From contig NZ_CANKZF010000003.1 in NCBI RefSeq assembly GCF_947488515.1, positions 62,001 through 126,000 on the forward strand: a stretch of 64,000 nt of DNA, in the 5' to 3' direction. The notes under the pieces are model-generated. The model was not told the origin of the DNA. It did no database searches and worked only from the letters and a program-made list of their open reading frames with translations. The translations under genes and the position numbers were made by a program. This DNA comes from an uncultured Nocardioides sp. Lineage in GTDB: Bacteria > Actinomycetota > Actinomycetes > Propionibacteriales > Nocardioidaceae. Shown one piece after another: positions 57,189 to 64,000 of the stretch; the stretch's first letter is position 1, and the number at the start of each line of letters is the position of its first letter.

Positions 57189-57890
57189 TCAGTCGTCGTG
57201 GAGGCCGACGATGACGCGTGCGAGCCGCGTGACCGGGACGCCGGCACGTCGTGCGGCGTCCTCCAGCTGCCACCGGGCCTCGGTGACGGGGATCTCACGC
57301 ACGGCGGCGATGATCCCCGTGGCGGCGTCGACGAGCGCGACCTGCTCGAGCCGGGCCGGGGCCTCCTCGGCCGCGCCTCGCGTGGAGAAGGACAGGTCGG
57401 CGTTGGTGACGGCCCCGGGGGCCCACGCGCCGAACACGTCCGCCAGCTGCTCGTGCCGGCCCTCGAAGGTGTCCGTGCTGCTCCCGTAGAGGTTGACCGT
57501 GGCGACGACGTCGCCGTCCGGGCCCACGATGGGGAGGGTGAGGGTGCTGTGCACGCCCGCGGCCGCGCTCGCCCGGGCGAAGTCCCGCCACCGTGACTCG
57601 TCGAGCAGCCCGCCGGGCGACGTCGCGATCCCGTGGCCGAGGTCGATCGCGTCCACGCACGGACCGCTGCTGACGTACTGCACCGCGTCCAGGGTCGCGA
57701 TCTCCTCGTCGGTGGCGACCAGGGTGAAGGTGACGTCGAGCTGGCGCAGGGCCACGCTCACCCCGACCAGGCCGGGAACGACCTCGCGCGCCTGCTCGGC
57801 CGTCGCGACAAGGTTGCGGGTCAGGGCGGTGTCGTCGCCGTCGACGTCGAGCTCGTCGAGGGCGGCGAGCGTCTCGGGGATCGGTTCCAC
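57189..57890 (-). CDS. GAF / ANTAR-like sensor protein
   Basis: A 233-residue protein. The N-terminal two thirds is a GAF-like domain ('LVGVSVALRQLDVTFTLVAT', 'YVSSGPCVDAIDLGHGIATS', 'GVHSTLTLPIVGPDGDVVAT'), followed by a helical ANTAR-like tail ('LVDAATGIIAAVREIPVTEA', 'QLEDAARRAGVPVTRLARVI'). ANTAR domains bind stem-loop RNA to control termination; whether this divergent tail still does is uncertain. No obvious partner histidine kinase is adjacent. Confidence 0.75.
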   Translation of the reverse strand: MEPIPETLAALDELDVDGDDTALTRNLVATAEQAREVVPGLVGVSVALRQLDVTFTLVATDEEIATLDAVQYVSSGPCVDAIDLGHGIATSPGGLLDESRWRDFARASAAAGVHSTLTLPIVGPDGDVVATVNLYGSSTDTFEGRHEQLADVFGAWAPGAVTNADLSFSTRGAAEEAPARLEQVALVDAATGIIAAVREIPVTEARWQLEDAARRAGVPVTRLARVIVGLHDD

Positions 57891-57929
57891 GACCGGCAGT
57901 ACCCGTCATCGCCCCGGGTGATGCCCGGC

Positions 57930-59144
57930 CTACCGGGCCAGGGCCGCGTCGACGGCGCGCGGGGAGAGCACCGACTCGAGGGCGAGGCGGACGCAGCCGA
58001 CCAGCCCGGCGCGGTCGCCGTACGCCGCCGGGACGACCTGCAGGTCCCGCCCGGCCAGTGCCGTGGTGGCGCTGAAGACGCCCTCGCGCAGCCCGGCGGA
58101 GAAGGTGTCGAAGGCGCCGGCCATGTCGCCGCCGACGACGACGGTGCGCGGGTTGAGAACGGTCACGGTCGCGGCCAGCGCCTCGCCGATGTGGCGGCCG
58201 GACTCGCGTACGACGGCGCGGGCGCGGCCGTTGCCGCGCCCGGCGGCGGCGACCAGGTCACGCACGTGGTGGACGTCGTCGCCCGCGGCGCGCAGCCGCT
58301 CGACGAGCGCCCAGCCGCTGGCGACCGTCTCCAGGCATCCGGTCTCACCGCAGCGGCAGCGGAGCCCGTCGGCGGCGGGGACCTTGACGTGGCCGAGCTG
58401 TCCGGCCGCGTTGCGGTGGCCGCGGACCAGTCGCCCGTCGGCGACGATCGCCAGGCCGATGCCCGTCGACGCCTTGAGCACCAGCGCCTCGTCGTGCTCG
58501 TGCACCGTCGGCTCGACGTCGGCCCGTGCGGTCGGCATCTGCGAGAGCGCCATGACCCGCATGTCGTTGTCGAGCGTGAGGGGCGCGCTGGTGACGTCCT
58601 GGAGGTGGGGGGCGAGCGCGACACCGTCCCAGCCGGCGAGGGCGGGGGAGTCCACGCTCATCCCGCGAGCCGGGTCGACGGTGCCGGCCAGTGACATGCC
58701 CACCCCGCGCACGTCGTCGCCGCGGCGACCGAGCTCGCCCAGCATCCGGTCGAGGTGGCGCACGACGAGCGGCATCAGGACGTCGGGGCCCTGGCCGGAC
58801 TCCTGGTCCAGGCTCACCGAGGCGAGCTCGCTGCCGTCCAGCGCGCACACCGCGAGCTGCGAGCGGCTGCGCCCGACGGCGACCCCGAGGACCAGGCCGG
58901 CCTCGCTGTTGAGGACGAGCGTCGTGGCGGGGCGACCCCCCGTCGCCGACTCCTCCTCGCCCTCCAGGACGAGGCCGGCGTCGGCGAGCGCCGTGAGGCG
59001 GGCGTTGACCGCGGTCCGGGAGAGCCCGGTCGCCCGGCCGAGGGCGCCGCGGGTGGCCGCCTGACCGGAGCGGATCAGTGCGAGCACCTCGCCAGCGGTC
59101 GCCGCGGGGAGGACCGGCGGCGGGGGAGGCGAGGTCTGCGTCAT
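57930..59144 (-). CDS. ROK-family transcriptional repressor
   Basis: A 404-residue ROK (Repressor, ORF, Kinase) regulator. The N-terminal winged helix is 'TRGALGRATGLSRTAVNARL'; the sugar-kinase-like domain follows, with 'LVLGVAVGRSRSQLAV', 'VLKASTGIGLAIVADGRLVR', the zinc-site 'CRCGETGCLETVASG' and 'VVVGGDMAGAFD'. It is divergent from zwf-edd-eda, so it is the likely Entner-Doudoroff repressor, responding to a sugar or sugar acid. Its -10 (CACAAT, complement of 59154-59159) lies nine bases before ATG 59144, and the inverted repeat at 59173-59185 covers its -35 region. Confidence 0.9.
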   Translation of the reverse strand: MTQTSPPPPPVLPAATAGEVLALIRSGQAATRGALGRATGLSRTAVNARLTALADAGLVLEGEEESATGGRPATTLVLNSEAGLVLGVAVGRSRSQLAVCALDGSELASVSLDQESGQGPDVLMPLVVRHLDRMLGELGRRGDDVRGVGMSLAGTVDPARGMSVDSPALAGWDGVALAPHLQDVTSAPLTLDNDMRVMALSQMPTARADVEPTVHEHDEALVLKASTGIGLAIVADGRLVRGHRNAAGQLGHVKVPAADGLRCRCGETGCLETVASGWALVERLRAAGDDVHHVRDLVAAAGRGNGRARAVVRESGRHIGEALAATVTVLNPRTVVVGGDMAGAFDTFSAGLREGVFSATTALAGRDLQVVPAAYGDRAGLVGCVRLALESVLSPRAVDAALAR

Positions 59145-59172
59145 GGTGCGCTGATTGTGCACCAGCAAATAT

Positions 59173-59212
59173 GTCTTGAAAAGACGTAAGTTCCGTTGCA
59201 TCGGGACGTAAG
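59173..59212. promoter_or_regulatory. ROK/zwf divergent operator region
   Basis: Inverted repeat GTCTT-gaa-AAGAC (59173-59185) over the ROK gene's -35, and direct repeats GACGTAAG at 59183-59190 and 59205-59212, 22 bases apart (two helical turns), on either side of the zwf -35. These are candidate repressor sites. Confidence 0.5.
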
Positions 59213-59224
59213 CGTCCGTACGGT
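59196..59224 (+). promoter_or_regulatory. zwf promoter
   Basis: -35 TTGCAT (59196-59201), 17-base spacer, -10 TACGGT (59219-59224), eight bases before ATG 59233; probably leaderless. Confidence 0.55.
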
Positions 59225-59232
59225 GGTGAGCC

Positions 59233-60711
59233 ATGGACTCGATCACCCCCGTCGACGCCTGCGACTTCACCGTCTTCGGTGGCACCGGCGACCTCGCCCT
59301 GCGCAAGCTCCTCCCCGCGCTCTACCTGCGCGACCGTGACGGGCAGCTGCCCGACGGGTTCCGTGTCATCGGCGTCTCCCGCGCCCAGGTCGACGACGAC
59401 GGCTACCGCGCCCTGGTGGCCGAGGCGCTGCGCGAGCACGTGGTGGCCGAGGACCTCGACGGCCCGGTCGTCGAGCGGCTGCTCGCCCGGCTGCACCACG
59501 TGACGCTCGACGTCGCCGACGTCGCGGCCTGGCACCAGCTGCACGACCGCCTCAAGGACGGCGCCGCGTCCGACGACGTCATCCGGGTCTTCTACCTCGC
59601 GGTCGCCCCCGGCCTCTTCGGGACGATCTGTGAGCACCTCGACGAGGCCGGCCTGGTGACCGAGCGCTCGCGCGTCGTGCTGGAGAAGCCGATGGGGACC
59701 GACCTCGCCACCGCCCAGCAGGTCAACGCCGCGGTCGGTCGCGTGTTCGAGGAGTCGAGCATCTTCCGCATCGACCACTACCTCGGCAAGGAGAGCGTGC
59801 AGAACCTCCTGGTCACCCGCTTCGCCAACACGTTCCTCGAGCCGCTGTGGAACAGCCGGTGGGTCGACCACGTGCAGATCACCGTGTCCGAGTCGATCGG
59901 CGTCGGCGACCGCGGTTCCTACTACGACCGCTCCGGCGCCCTGCGCGACATGGTGCAGAACCACCTCCTGCAGCTCCTGTGCCTGGTGGCCATGGAGCCG
60001 CCGACCTACGTCGACCGTGAGACCGTGCGCGACGAGAAGCTCAAGGTGCTCCAGGCCCTGCGGCCGATGACGCCCGAGCTGGTCGACCGCGACACCGTCG
60101 CCGGGCAGTACGCCGCCGGGCTGTGCGAGGGCACCCCCGCGTCGTCGTACACCGACGAGGTGGGCCACACCAGCAGCACCGAGACCTTCGTCGCGCTGCG
60201 CACCGAGGTGCAGAACTGGCGCTGGGCCGGCGTGCCGTTCTACCTGCGCACCGGCAAGCGGATGCCTGAGCGGGTCTCGGAGATCGTCGTGGTCTTCAAG
60301 GAGCCGCCGCACGCGATGTTCCCGCACAGCGAGGGGTCGACCGAGGCCAACCGGCTGCACATCCGCGTGCAGCCCGACGAGGGCATGCGGCTCCACATGA
60401 CCGCCAAGGAGCCCGGCCCGGGCGGCATCCGGCTGCGCCCGGTCTCGCTGGACCTCAGTTATGCCGCCGCCTTCGGTGGCCGGTCGCCCGACGCCTACGA
60501 GCGGCTGCTCATGGACGTCGTGCGCGGCAACACCACCCTGTTCATGCGCCGCGACGAGGTCGAGGCCGCGTGGACCTGGGTGGCCCCCATCCTCGAGCGC
60601 TGGTCCCAGCCCTCGCACCGGCCGCGCAAGTACCCGGCCGGCACGCACGGCCCCGTTGCCGCCGTCACGCTCCTCGAGCGCGACGGCCGATCCTGGCAGG
60701 AGACAGAATGA
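59233..60711 (+). CDS. zwf: glucose-6-phosphate dehydrogenase
   Basis: A 492-residue NAD(P)-dependent enzyme oxidising glucose-6-phosphate to 6-phosphogluconolactone. The dinucleotide motif '[20 protein letters not shown]' is at the N-terminus; the substrate motif '[15 protein letters not shown]' carries the catalytic His and Lys. Late blocks '[20 protein letters not shown]' are normal. It heads zwf-edd-eda. Its stop overlaps the edd start by four bases. No pgl gene is in the operon, so the lactone may be hydrolysed elsewhere or spontaneously. Confidence 0.96.
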   Translation: MDSITPVDACDFTVFGGTGDLALRKLLPALYLRDRDGQLPDGFRVIGVSRAQVDDDGYRALVAEALREHVVAEDLDGPVVERLLARLHHVTLDVADVAAWHQLHDRLKDGAASDDVIRVFYLAVAPGLFGTICEHLDEAGLVTERSRVVLEKPMGTDLATAQQVNAAVGRVFEESSIFRIDHYLGKESVQNLLVTRFANTFLEPLWNSRWVDHVQITVSESIGVGDRGSYYDRSGALRDMVQNHLLQLLCLVAMEPPTYVDRETVRDEKLKVLQALRPMTPELVDRDTVAGQYAAGLCEGTPASSYTDEVGHTSSTETFVALRTEVQNWRWAGVPFYLRTGKRMPERVSEIVVVFKEPPHAMFPHSEGSTEANRLHIRVQPDEGMRLHMTAKEPGPGGIRLRPVSLDLSYAAAFGGRSPDAYERLLMDVVRGNTTLFMRRDEVEAAWTWVAPILERWSQPSHRPRKYPAGTHGPVAAVTLLERDGRSWQETE

Positions 60712-62594
60712 GCACCAGCGCATCCCAGACGCCCGTCCACCCGGTGGTCGCCGAGGTGACCGACCGCATCGCGCGGCGCAGCGCCGCGACGCGCGCCGCC
60801 TACCTCGCCCGCACCGACGCCGCGATGGTCAAGGGCCCGGCCCGCGGCAGGCTCGCCTGCGCCAACCTCGCCCACGGCTTCGCCGCCGCCGACGAGCCGG
60901 TGAAGTCGGGCCTGAAGTCGGGCCGCAAGCCCAACGTCGCGATCGTCTCGTCCTACAACGACATGCTCTCGGCCCACCAGCCGTTCCGCGACGTGCCCGA
61001 GGTGCTGAAGAAGTCGATCGTGCGGGCCGGCGGCCTGGCGCAGTTCGCCGGGGGAGTGCCCGCCATGTGCGACGGCATCACCCAGGGTCGGGCCGGCATG
61101 GAGCTCTCGCTGTTCAGCCGCGACCTCATCGCGATGTCGACGGCGGTCGCGCTCTCCCACGACATGTTCGACGCCGCGATGATGCTCGGCGTCTGCGACA
61201 AGATCGTGCCGGGGCTGCTCATCGGCGCGCTGTCGTTCGGCCACCTGCCCACCGTCTTCGTGCCGGCGGGGCCGATGACCTCCGGCCTGCCGAACGGCGA
61301 GAAGGCGCGCGTGCGCCAGCTCTACGCCGAGGGCAAGGTCGGGCGCGAGGAGCTGCTCGAGGCCGAGTCGGCGTCGTACCACTCGAAGGGCACGTGCACG
61401 TTCTACGGCACCGCCAACAGCAACCAGATGCTGATGGAGGTCATGGGCCTGCACCTGCCCGACGCGACCTTCGCCAATCCCGACACCCCGCTGCGTGCGG
61501 CGCTCGACCGGGCGGCCGGCGCGCGCGCCGTCGCGATCACCCACGCCGGCGGCGAGCCCACCCCGGTCGGGCACCTCGTCGACGAGAAGGCGATCGTCAA
61601 CGCGTGCGTCGCCCTGCTCGCGACCGGCGGCTCGACCAACCACACCATGCACCTCGTCGCGATCGCCGCGGCCGCGGGCATCACCCTCACGTGGGACGAC
61701 CTGTCGGACCTGTCGGCCGCCGTGCCGCTGCTGACGCGGATCTACCCCAACGGCTCGGCGGACATCAACCACTTCGTGGCCGCCGGCGGTACGCCGTTCC
61801 TGGTGCACACGCTGCTCAAGCACGGCTACCTCCACGACGACGTCCTCACGGTCTCGGGCCGCGGCCTGTGGCGCCACACCCGCGAGGCGCGGCTGGACGG
61901 GGACCAGGTCACCTGGGAGGAGGGCCCGAAGTCGTCCCTCGACACCGACGTGCTGCGCGCGGCCGACCAGCCGTTCGCCCCGGACGGCGGCCTGCGGATG
62001 CTCTCGGGCCGCCTCGGCCGAGCGGTCATCAAGACCTCCGCCGTCAAGCCCGAGCACCGCGTCGTGACGGCGCCGGCGATGGTCTTCGACGACCAGGCCG
62101 ACTTCCTCGCCGCCTTCGCCGAGGGCCGCCTCGACGGCCGCGACCTCGTGGCCGTCGTCCGCTACCAGGGCCCGGCCGCCAACGGCATGCCCGAGCTGCA
62201 CAAGCTGATGCCCGCCCTCGGCGTGCTGCAGGACCGCGGCCAGCGGGTCGCGGTCGTCACCGACGGCCGGATGTCCGGTGCGTCGGGCAAGGTGCCCGCC
62301 GCCATCCACGTCACCCCCGAGTCCGCGCTCGGCGGTCCGCTGGCACGCGTCCGCGACGGTGACCTGGTCACCGTCGACGCCGACGCCGGGGTGCTCGAGG
62401 TCGAGCTCCCCGACGCCGAGTTCCAGCGCCGGGAGGCCACCGGCCGCGCGCCCCACGACGTCGAGTGGGCCGGCACCGGTCGGGAGCTGTTCGCCGGCTT
62501 CCGCGCCATCGTCGGCACCGCCGAGACCGGCGCCAGCGTCATCCGTCCCCTGCCCGCCCCCACCGAGGAGGCCCCCGTTGTCCAGCCCGTCTGA
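60708..62594 (+). CDS. edd: 6-phosphogluconate dehydratase
   Basis: A 628-residue [4Fe-4S] dehydratase converting 6-phosphogluconate to KDPG in the Entner-Doudoroff pathway. Cluster and active-site blocks: '[20 protein letters not shown]', '[20 protein letters not shown]', '[20 protein letters not shown]', and '[20 protein letters not shown]'. The three cluster Cys are in 'PAMCDGI', 'VCDK' and 'GTCTF'-type segments. It is of the Edd rather than IlvD subtype by length and start ('[20 protein letters not shown]'). Coupled to zwf by ATGA; it overlaps eda by 17 bases. Confidence 0.95.
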   Translation: MSTSASQTPVHPVVAEVTDRIARRSAATRAAYLARTDAAMVKGPARGRLACANLAHGFAAADEPVKSGLKSGRKPNVAIVSSYNDMLSAHQPFRDVPEVLKKSIVRAGGLAQFAGGVPAMCDGITQGRAGMELSLFSRDLIAMSTAVALSHDMFDAAMMLGVCDKIVPGLLIGALSFGHLPTVFVPAGPMTSGLPNGEKARVRQLYAEGKVGREELLEAESASYHSKGTCTFYGTANSNQMLMEVMGLHLPDATFANPDTPLRAALDRAAGARAVAITHAGGEPTPVGHLVDEKAIVNACVALLATGGSTNHTMHLVAIAAAAGITLTWDDLSDLSAAVPLLTRIYPNGSADINHFVAAGGTPFLVHTLLKHGYLHDDVLTVSGRGLWRHTREARLDGDQVTWEEGPKSSLDTDVLRAADQPFAPDGGLRMLSGRLGRAVIKTSAVKPEHRVVTAPAMVFDDQADFLAAFAEGRLDGRDLVAVVRYQGPAANGMPELHKLMPALGVLQDRGQRVAVVTDGRMSGASGKVPAAIHVTPESALGGPLARVRDGDLVTVDADAGVLEVELPDAEFQRREATGRAPHDVEWAGTGRELFAGFRAIVGTAETGASVIRPLPAPTEEAPVVQPV

Positions 62595-63243
62595 CGTCCA
62601 GCCCGCTCCCGACCTGCTTCCTGACGGCGGCTCGCTCCTGTCGCTGGTGCCGGTCGTGCCGGTCGTCGTGCTCGACGACCTCGACCACGCCGTCCCGGTC
62701 GCCCGGGCGCTCGTCGCCGGCGGGCTGCCGGTCATCGAGCTGACCCTCCGTACGCCGGTCGCGCTCGACGCCATCGCCGCGATCGCCGCGGAGGTGCCCG
62801 AGATCCTCGTCGGCGCGGGCACGATCACCTCGCCCGAGCTCGTCTCGCGCGCCGTGAAGGCCGGGGCGCAGTTCCTCGTCTCTCCCGGCACGACGCCGGC
62901 GCTGCTGCGGGAGATGGCCTGGGCCGGGGTCCCGTTCCTTCCCGGCACCGCCACGGTCTCCGAGGCGATGGCCGTGCTCGAGGCGGGCTACTCGGAGATG
63001 AAGTTCTTCCCCGCCGAGGCCTCGGGCGGGGCGGCGTACCTGAAGTCGCTGGCCTCGCCGCTGCCGGCGGCCCGGTTCTGCCCGACCGGCGGCATCACCG
63101 CCGCGAGCGCACCGTCGTACCTCTCCCTGCCCAACGTCGGCTGCGTCGGCGGCTCGTGGCTGACCCCGCCCGACGCACTCGCCGCCGGCGACTGGGACCG
63201 CGTCGCCGCGCTGGCGCGGGAGGCTGCCGCGCTGGGGTCCTGA
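62578..63243 (+). CDS. eda: KDPG aldolase (Entner-Doudoroff aldolase)
   Basis: A 221-residue class I aldolase splitting KDPG to pyruvate and glyceraldehyde-3-phosphate. Catalytic residues: Glu in '[11 protein letters not shown]' and Schiff-base Lys in '[13 protein letters not shown]'; phosphate and substrate loops '[12 protein letters not shown]', 'PTGGI' and '[10 protein letters not shown]' are present. It starts at TTG 62578, inside edd, with GAGGAG (62565-62570) upstream. N-terminal about 20 residues are longer than usual. Confidence 0.95.
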   Translation: MSSPSDVQPAPDLLPDGGSLLSLVPVVPVVVLDDLDHAVPVARALVAGGLPVIELTLRTPVALDAIAAIAAEVPEILVGAGTITSPELVSRAVKAGAQFLVSPGTTPALLREMAWAGVPFLPGTATVSEAMAVLEAGYSEMKFFPAEASGGAAYLKSLASPLPAARFCPTGGITAASAPSYLSLPNVGCVGGSWLTPPDALAAGDWDRVAALAREAAALGS

Positions 63244-63281
63244 GCCGGCAACAAAACGGCGTCCGGCGGCGTCCCAGACGC

Positions 63282-64000
63282 GTGCCGAACCGACTCCTTC
63301 TCCGTGCCGCGACCGCCCTGCTGCTCCCCGCCGGCCTGCTGGCCGGGGCGCCGTCCGGTTCCGCCAGCGTCTCCGCCCCCGCCGTCAGCCCCGCGGCCGG
63401 GGACGACGTGCCCGCCGACGTCTCGGTGCGTGCCAGCCGCCACCAGCGGATCCGGCTCGAGGCACTCCCGCAGGTGGTCCAGCCAGGAGGGGCCGTCGCC
63501 AGCCCCGACGCGGCCCGCGCCGCCGTCGTTGCCACGCTGCGCCCGGTCCGCCCCGGCCGCCGCGTCCAGCTGCAGGTGCAGGAGGGCGAGGGGTGGCGGG
63601 CCGTCGCCTCCAGACGGCAGGACGGCCTGGGTCGGGTGCAGTTCCCCGCCGCGGCAGCGGTCGACGGGAGGCCCCTGACCTACCGGGTGAAGGCGATGGC
63701 GTCGTCGACGACCAACCCGTTCACGAGCTCGCCCGTCAGCACCGCCCGCTGGCTCGACGCGACGTGGACCGACGAGTTCGACGGCTCGCACCTCGCCCCG
63801 GTGTGGAACCACCGCGGTCGGGAGTACGCCCACGGCAGTCGCCGCTCGTGCGCGAAGGGCGACCCGAGCGCGGTCAGCGTGGGCGGCGGCGCCGTACGAC
63901 TGAGTGTCATCGCGGACCCGGACGCCACGACGCGGTGCCGGATCGAGGGGCGCGACGCGCGCGCCGGACGGTTCGCCTATCGGCTCAACGGCCACATCGG
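63282..64000 (+). CDS. secreted glycoside hydrolase, GH16-like (partial, cut by window end)
   Basis: The first 239 codons of a secreted enzyme starting at GTG 63282. A Sec signal peptide ('LLLRAATALLLPAGLLAGAP') is followed by an Ala/Val-rich linker and a beta-sandwich-like stretch ('VQLQVQEGEGWRAVASRRQD'). From about residue 163 the text ('WLDATWTDEFDGSHLAPVWN', 'SRRSCAKGDPSAVSVGGGAV', 'RFAYRLNGHIG') matches the N-terminal strands of GH16 endo-beta-glucanases (laminarinase type). The catalytic ExDxxE lies beyond the window. It stands 38 bases after eda and is probably a separate unit. Confidence 0.75.
   Translation, partial: MPNRLLLRAATALLLPAGLLAGAPSGSASVSAPAVSPAAGDDVPADVSVRASRHQRIRLEALPQVVQPGGAVASPDAARAAVVATLRPVRPGRRVQLQVQEGEGWRAVASRRQDGLGRVQFPAAAAVDGRPLTYRVKAMASSTTNPFTSSPVSTARWLDATWTDEFDGSHLAPVWNHRGREYAHGSRRSCAKGDPSAVSVGGGAVRLSVIADPDATTRCRIEGRDARAGRFAYRLNGHI

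Noticed and set aside
60495..62954. An 819-codon frame antisense to zwf-edd-eda
   Set aside because: Low-complexity Arg/Ala/Gly composition opposite three clear enzymes.

Overview
The window is GC-rich actinobacterial chromosome. Codon use, many GTG/TTG starts, short divergent operons, and gene types such as a DUF222-HNH endonuclease, a BTAD/AfsR-like regulator, a ClpP-ClpP-PopR cassette and SelO all fit a Nocardioides-like member of the Propionibacteriales. This is inferred from protein resemblance only. I saw no rRNA, tRNA, CRISPR array or intact insertion sequence. Many genes appear leaderless: a TAnnnT-type -10 hexamer sits 6-8 bases before the ATG/GTG, which decided several start choices.

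Layout. 1-8.4 kb is a patchy accessory stretch: DUF6221-like protein, lipoprotein, DUF4037 nucleotidyltransferase, a degraded tyrosine-integrase relic, DUF4177 protein, amidase, a nearly gene-free 1.1 kb, a SigG-type sigma factor with SnoaL-like neighbour, and a secreted protein. 8.4-13.5 kb holds an MFS exporter, a small DUF1801-like protein, a phage-type SNF2 helicase, and a nucleotidyltransferase gene flanked by two copies of the 3' end of cobU. 12.9-16.2 kb carries cobU, cobS and cobT for cobalamin nucleotide-loop assembly, with an SDR gene in between. 16.2-21.2 kb has a 2'-5' RNA ligase-like protein, an aldolase-type PLP enzyme, a CtlX-type hydrolase, and an ECF sigma/anti-sigma pair whose promoter motif recurs before the next, cell-surface gene.

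21.2-28.2 kb reads leftward and is export-centred: PhoX, a ceramidase-like membrane protein, a Tat-exported ferritin-like protein, a 58-residue membrane protein, tatB, tatA, tatC and an Nramp transporter. 28.2-30.3 kb has a tyrosine phosphatase-like protein, a YczE-like membrane protein and a divergent hsp20/merR pair sharing a palindrome. 30.3-38.9 kb holds a large BTAD-AAA regulator, three alpha/beta hydrolases, and a tightly coupled operon of CNBD-thioredoxin-reductase-like protein, PNPOx-like protein and DUF2630 protein.

38.9-51.1 kb includes a 5'-3' exonuclease, a monooxygenase, a three-gene operon (acyl-CoA dehydrogenase, PIG-L deacetylase-methyltransferase fusion, glycosyltransferase), the HNH protein, an HTH-cupin pair divergent from a lipoprotein-acetyltransferase pair, and several single genes. 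51.2-53.3 kb is a ClpP-ClpP-PopR-type cassette next to an atoE-like remnant. The second ClpP has lost its catalytic serine, and both promoters carry the same half-sites. 53.3-57.9 kb has a VOC-HxlR pair, SelO, RF3 and a GAF-ANTAR-like protein. 57.9-63.2 kb is an Entner-Doudoroff operon (zwf-edd-eda) divergent from a ROK repressor, followed by the start of a secreted GH16-type glycoside hydrolase cut by the window edge.
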